DNA from: Streptomyces sp. TG1A-60
GTDB lineage: Bacteria > Actinomycetota > Actinomycetes > Streptomycetales > Streptomycetaceae
DNA: 64,000 bases
Direction: 5' to 3'
Assembly (NCBI RefSeq): GCF_037201975.1
Contig: NZ_CP147520.1
Location: forward strand, 7,378,001 to 7,442,000
The translations under genes were made by a program, and so were the position numbers. Position 1 is the stretch's first letter. Every line of letters begins with the position of its first letter. Positions 61,020 through 64,000 of the stretch are shown here, piece by piece. A model generated the notes under the pieces. The model had not been told where the DNA came from. It did not search any database and was given only the letters and a program-made list of their open reading frames with translations.

Positions 61020-62057
61020 TCAGTCCGGGGGTGGGAGTTCGCCCGAGCCCCGGGCGATCAGCCGGGTCGGCAGCTCGATGCGCTCCGGGGTGACGAGAGA
61101 GCCGTCCAACTGTTGGAAGAGACGCTCGGCGGCGGTGCGGCCCAACCGGGCGGGGTCCTGGGCGACCACCGTGACGCCCGGCCGGAGCAGATCGGCCAGC
61201 TCGAAGTCGTCGAAGCCGACGAGGGCGACCGGGCGGGGATGCCTGGCGATGACCCGCACGGCCGTGACCGTCACCCGGTTGTTGCCCGTGAAGACCGCCG
61301 TGACCGGCGCCGGGCCGGACAGCATGACCTCGGCCGCCCCGCGGACCCGCTCCGGGTCGGTGACACCGAGGGACATCCACGCGTCCTCGACCGGTATGCC
61401 CGCGTCCTCCATGGCCGCCCGGTAGCCGCGCAGCCGCTCGGCGGCGGTGTGGATGCGGGGCATGTCGCCGATGAAGCCGATGCGGCGGTGGCCGTGGGCG
61501 ATGAGGTGGGCGACCCCGTCGCGGGCACCGCCGAAGTTGTCCGACAGCACCACGTCGGCGTCGATCCGCCCTGCCGGACGGTCCACGAACACCGTGGCGA
61601 CCCCCGCCCTGATCTCCGGCTCCAGATAGCGGTGGTCGTCACCGGCCGGAATGACCACGAGCCCGTCCACCCGGCGCGCGCACAACGCCAGCGTCAGCTC
61701 CTGCTCGCGGTCCGGGTCCTCCGCGCTGGACCCGTTGATGAGCAACGAGCCGTGCGCGCGGGACACCTCCTCCACCGCGCGGCTGAGCGGACCGTAGAAC
61801 GGGTCGGCGAGGTCCTCGAGGACCAGGCCGATGCTGGCCGTGCGGCCCTTGCGCAGCACCCGCGCGCTGTCGTTGCGCCGGAAGCCGAGCGCCTCGATCG
61901 CCTCCTGGACGCGGCGCTCGGTGTCGGGGGTGACGCCCGGCTCGCCGTTCACCACCCGGGAGACCGTCTTCAGGCCCACACCGGCCCGGGCCGCGACGTC
62001 CTTCATCGTGGGACGGTTGCCGTAGCGGTTCTCGGGGCGGCGGGCGGTCTCGGGCAC
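61020..62057 (-). CDS. LacI-family transcriptional regulator
   Basis: A 345-residue repressor. The N-terminal helix-turn-helix and hinge read TMKDVAARAGVGLKTVSRVV and GVTPDTERRVQEAIEALGFR. The sugar-binding domain includes TASIGLVLEDLADPFYGPLS, VDGLVVIPAGDDHRYLEPEI and VALVGFDDFELADLLRPGVT. The GTG at 62057 has GGAAAGGA upstream. It is divergent from the ROK kinase, and the gap contains a perfect LacI-type palindrome, so it likely represses itself and the kinase until a sugar binds. Confidence 0.93.
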   Translation of the reverse strand: MPETARRPENRYGNRPTMKDVAARAGVGLKTVSRVVNGEPGVTPDTERRVQEAIEALGFRRNDSARVLRKGRTASIGLVLEDLADPFYGPLSRAVEEVSRAHGSLLINGSSAEDPDREQELTLALCARRVDGLVVIPAGDDHRYLEPEIRAGVATVFVDRPAGRIDADVVLSDNFGGARDGVAHLIAHGHRRIGFIGDMPRIHTAAERLRGYRAAMEDAGIPVEDAWMSLGVTDPERVRGAAEVMLSGPAPVTAVFTGNNRVTVTAVRVIARHPRPVALVGFDDFELADLLRPGVTVVAQDPARLGRTAAERLFQQLDGSLVTPERIELPTRLIARGSGELPPPD

Positions 62058-62157
62058 TCTGCGCTGTCCTTTCCTGTCATCCACGGGTGTGGTCGGTGGT
62101 GCCGTGTCGGATCGGAATTGTGCGGTGTTGAGGACGTGGCGTCGAGCATAGAGCCTG

Positions 62158-62169
62158 GACAACGTTGTC
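62158..62169. promoter_or_regulatory. LacI-type operator between the regulator and ROK genes
   Basis: GACAACGTTGTC is a perfect 12-base palindrome with the central CG typical of LacI-family operators. It lies 100 bases from the regulator start and 126 bases from the kinase start. Confidence 0.75.
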
Positions 62170-62295
62170 ACTGCCGGGAGAGACTGTCTGTCGCGTTCTC
62201 TGGCCGGCGCCCCCCACCGGCGAGCGTCGTGCCGCCGGTTTTCCGGCCGGAGATCCGTGCGCCGCTGGATCCGGGTGCCCGGTAGGAGACTCGCA

Positions 62296-63270
62296 GTGGG
62301 AGAACTGACACTGATGCAGACCGACATCGTGGCCGCGCTCGACATCGGCGGCACCAAGATCGCCGGGGCGCTGGTGGACGGCCACGGCCGGATCCGGGTG
62401 CGCGCGCAGCGCCCGACGCCCGCGCAGGAGGACGGTGACACCGTGATGCGGGCCGTCGAGGAGGTGCTCGGCGAACTGACCGCCGTCCCGCTGTGGAGCG
62501 GGGCCACGGCCGTGGGGATCGGCAGCGCGGGCCCGGTGGACGCCTCCGCGGGCACGGTGAGCCCCGTGAACGTCCCCGGCTGGCGCGGCTTCCCCCTCGT
62601 CCAGCGGGTCCGCGCGGTGACCGGCGGGCTCCCCGTCGAGCTGATCGGCGACGGCGTGGCCATCACGGCGGCCGAGCACTGGCAGGGCGCGGCGCGCGGC
62701 CACGACAACGCCCTGTGCATGGTCGTCTCGACCGGCGTCGGCGGCGGCCTCGTCCTCGGCGGTCGGCTGCACGCGGGCCCCACCGGCAACGCCGGCCATA
62801 TCGGTCACGTCAGCGTCGACCTCGACGGCGACCCCTGCCCCTGCGGTGCCCGGGGCTGCGTCGAGCGCATCGCGAGCGGCCCCCACATAGCCCGCCGCGC
62901 CCTGGAGAACGGCTGGCGGCCGGGCCCCGACGGGGACACCTCCGCCGCGGCGGTCGCCACCGCCGCCCGCGACGGCGACCCCGTCGCCGTCGCCTCCTTC
63001 GAACGTGCCGCCCAGGCCCTCGCCGCGGGCATCGCCGCCACCGCCACCCTCGTCGAGATCGACATCGCTGTCATCGGCGGCGGCGTCGCGAACGCCGGCG
63101 ACGTCCTCTTCGCCCCCCTCCGCACCGCCCTCAAGGACTACGCCGCCCTGTCTTTCGTCCAGCACCTGAGCGTCGTCCCTGCCGTCATGGGCACGGACGC
63201 GGGCCTGGTGGGCGCCGCCGCGGCGGCACTGACCCGCCGACCGGGCACGTCGGCGGCGGGGGTGGGGTGA
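62296..63270 (+). CDS. ROK-family sugar kinase (glucokinase-like)
   Basis: A 324-residue ROK kinase. The ATP loop is VAALDIGGTKIAGALVDGHG, and catalytic Asp is in LIGDGVAITAAEHWQG. The signature VVSTGVGGGLVLGGRLHAG precedes the ROK zinc motif CPCGARGCVERIASG, with GHIGHVSVD for the His ligand. The substrate is a hexose or N-acylhexosamine. The GTG at 62296 has AGGAGAC upstream; the ATG at 62314 is possible. It is controlled, by inference, by the divergent LacI regulator. Confidence 0.92.
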   Translation: MGELTLMQTDIVAALDIGGTKIAGALVDGHGRIRVRAQRPTPAQEDGDTVMRAVEEVLGELTAVPLWSGATAVGIGSAGPVDASAGTVSPVNVPGWRGFPLVQRVRAVTGGLPVELIGDGVAITAAEHWQGAARGHDNALCMVVSTGVGGGLVLGGRLHAGPTGNAGHIGHVSVDLDGDPCPCGARGCVERIASGPHIARRALENGWRPGPDGDTSAAAVATAARDGDPVAVASFERAAQALAAGIAATATLVEIDIAVIGGGVANAGDVLFAPLRTALKDYAALSFVQHLSVVPAVMGTDAGLVGAAAAALTRRPGTSAAGVG

Positions 63271-63372
63271 CCGCGAGGTCCGGTACCGGAGGAGCGCGGG
63301 GCGGCGGGACCGGCGTGCTCGCGGCGCCGCCGGGGCTGCCGATGCCGGGCAGCCGTACCGTGTCTTCGTCCG

Positions 63373-63660
63373 GTGGTCGTGCCGGGCGTCCGTCCTGTGG
63401 TGGTGTCGGACGTCCGTCCTGTGGTGGTGCGGGGCGCCCGTTGGTCGTGATGCGTTTCCGTTCGGTGGTCGTGTGCGGCTGTCCGGTGGTCATGGGTGCG
63501 TCCCGTTCGCTGGTTGTGTCGGGACTCTGCCTTGTGGCTCTGCTCGGCTGTCCGGCGGACGTGCGTGCTTCCGGCCGGTGGCCGCGTCGGGCGTTCGCCC
63601 CAGGGGCGGGCGTCACTGCCCTGCGCCCCGTGGTCGTGCGCTGCTGCCCTGTCACCGTGC
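63373..63660. repeat. Degenerate 24-base tandem repeat array
   Basis: Three near-perfect 24-base units start at 63373, 63397 and 63421 with the consensus GTGGTGGTGTCGGACGTCCG followed by TCCT. Degenerate copies beginning GTGGTCGTG-like continue at about 63442, 63465, 63486, 63510, 63534, 63556, 63578 and 63630. The spacing is mostly 24 or 21 bases, always near a multiple of three, which suggests a coding origin. On either strand the frames give low-complexity peptides (GRPSCGGV or TTTGRTPG), with no credible start. It fills the gap between the ROK gene and the secreted protein. Confidence 0.7.
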
Positions 63661-63804
63661 CACGCTTCCGCCCTGTAGCCGTGGCGGGCCACGGCCCGCG
63701 GTCCTGCCGCGCTCCCGGCCCCGTGCCCGGGGCGGTCGAGGCGGCGTGGCGAAACGCCGGAAACCGGCCGTGACCCCTCGCCCCGTTCCGCAGTTGAGCG
63801 GGGC

Positions 63805-64000
63805 ATGAAGAAGCGCAGCATGCTCGCCATCGCCTCCCTCGCCACCGGTTTCGTCGTCGCGGCCGTCACGCCGTCGCACGGTCTCGACGCCGGAGAGACG
63901 CTTGGGAAGGCGGACGCGCTGAGCAAACTGGACGTCGAGGGCACGCTCGGCAAGATCAGCAAGACGGTCGCCGGTGACAGCCTGGCGGTCGACGAGGACG
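63805..64000 (+). CDS. Secreted protein, 5' part only
   Basis: The window ends inside this gene. The ATG at 63805 follows GAGCGGGGC. The first 26 residues form a Sec signal peptide (MKKRSMLAIASLATGFVVAA, cleavage near SHG). The mature start repeats the phrase LGKADALSKLDVEGTLGKIS, with Gly/Lys spacing reminiscent of small chaplin- or ATP-binding-like Streptomyces secreted proteins. Sixty-five residues are visible, too few to name a family. Confidence 0.6.
   Translation, partial: MKKRSMLAIASLATGFVVAAVTPSHGLDAGETLGKADALSKLDVEGTLGKISKTVAGDSLAVDED

Noticed and set aside
1..64000. tRNA, rRNA, CRISPR arrays, intact insertion sequences, phage genes
   Set aside because: I looked for cloverleaf-like and TTCGA-loop patterns, regular spaced repeats, transposase motifs and integrase motifs, and found none that hold up.

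Overview
The window is high-GC actinobacterial DNA and almost certainly comes from a Streptomyces chromosome. GTG starts are frequent and many neighbouring genes overlap by ATGA or GTGA. The families are typical of the genus: soluble-tail Ser/Thr kinases, a paaABCDE ring-epoxidase operon, CBM2 enzymes, DUF5134, DUF6421, DUF6986 and the LVIVD/DUF305 pair. I see no rRNA, tRNA, CRISPR array, intact insertion sequence or phage gene.

Layout. 0-10 kb: a glycine-betaine-type binding lipoprotein, two divergent membrane Ser/Thr kinases and pyruvate carboxylase. 10-15 kb: a peptidoglycan-binding membrane protein, a fructosamine-kinase-like enzyme and a large TerD-domain protein. 15-19 kb: the phenylacetyl-CoA epoxidase operon paaABCDE with a TetR-type operator in front. 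19-25 kb: an AsnC/Lrp regulator, a TIM-barrel isomerase, a FUSC transporter behind a cluster of operator-like palindromes, and a CbiX-like protein. 25-29 kb: N-acetylglucosamine-kinase-like enzyme, uracil-DNA glycosylase and a BNR-repeat protein. 29-33 kb: a plant-cell-wall locus (pectate lyase; esterase-CBM2 behind a CebR-like box). 32.7-42 kb: a 1496-residue P-type ATPase, an FprA-type ferredoxin-NADP reductase, and a divergent secreted DUF305/LVIVD pair. 42-49 kb: HAD hydrolase, PAP2 phosphatase, M56 peptidase with DUF5134, two VOC proteins, an acetyltransferase and a glycerophosphodiesterase. 49-52 kb: a tightly coupled DUF6421-SDR-threonine aldolase operon. 53-57.5 kb: acyltransferase, thioredoxin, flavin reductase and the electron-transfer flavoprotein. 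57.5-64 kb: a secreted EEP-family enzyme, a DUF6986 aldolase, a divergent LacI/ROK pair with a perfect operator palindrome, a 24-base repeat array and the start of a secreted protein.

The most striking property is the number of broken genes. At least twelve intergenic stretches hold recognisable remnants: GH78-like C-terminus, LacI C-terminus, XdhC C-terminus, an internally deleted MFS transporter, a HmuT-like protein with a stop and a frameshift, a lactonase, a second uracil-DNA glycosylase, an alpha/beta hydrolase N-terminus, an SGNH esterase, an NCS2 permease C-terminus, a MarR C-terminus and a transglutaminase. Most begin or end exactly beside an intact gene. I read this as a chain of deletion or rearrangement junctions between conserved blocks. 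Sequencing error could explain the frameshifts but not the missing halves.

The best candidates for an undescribed function are the DUF6421 operon, whose first protein carries a His-rich motif and an EELRxD motif compatible with a metallohydrolase, and the orphan TerD fusion protein at 12.6-14.8 kb. Neither can be proved from sequence alone.
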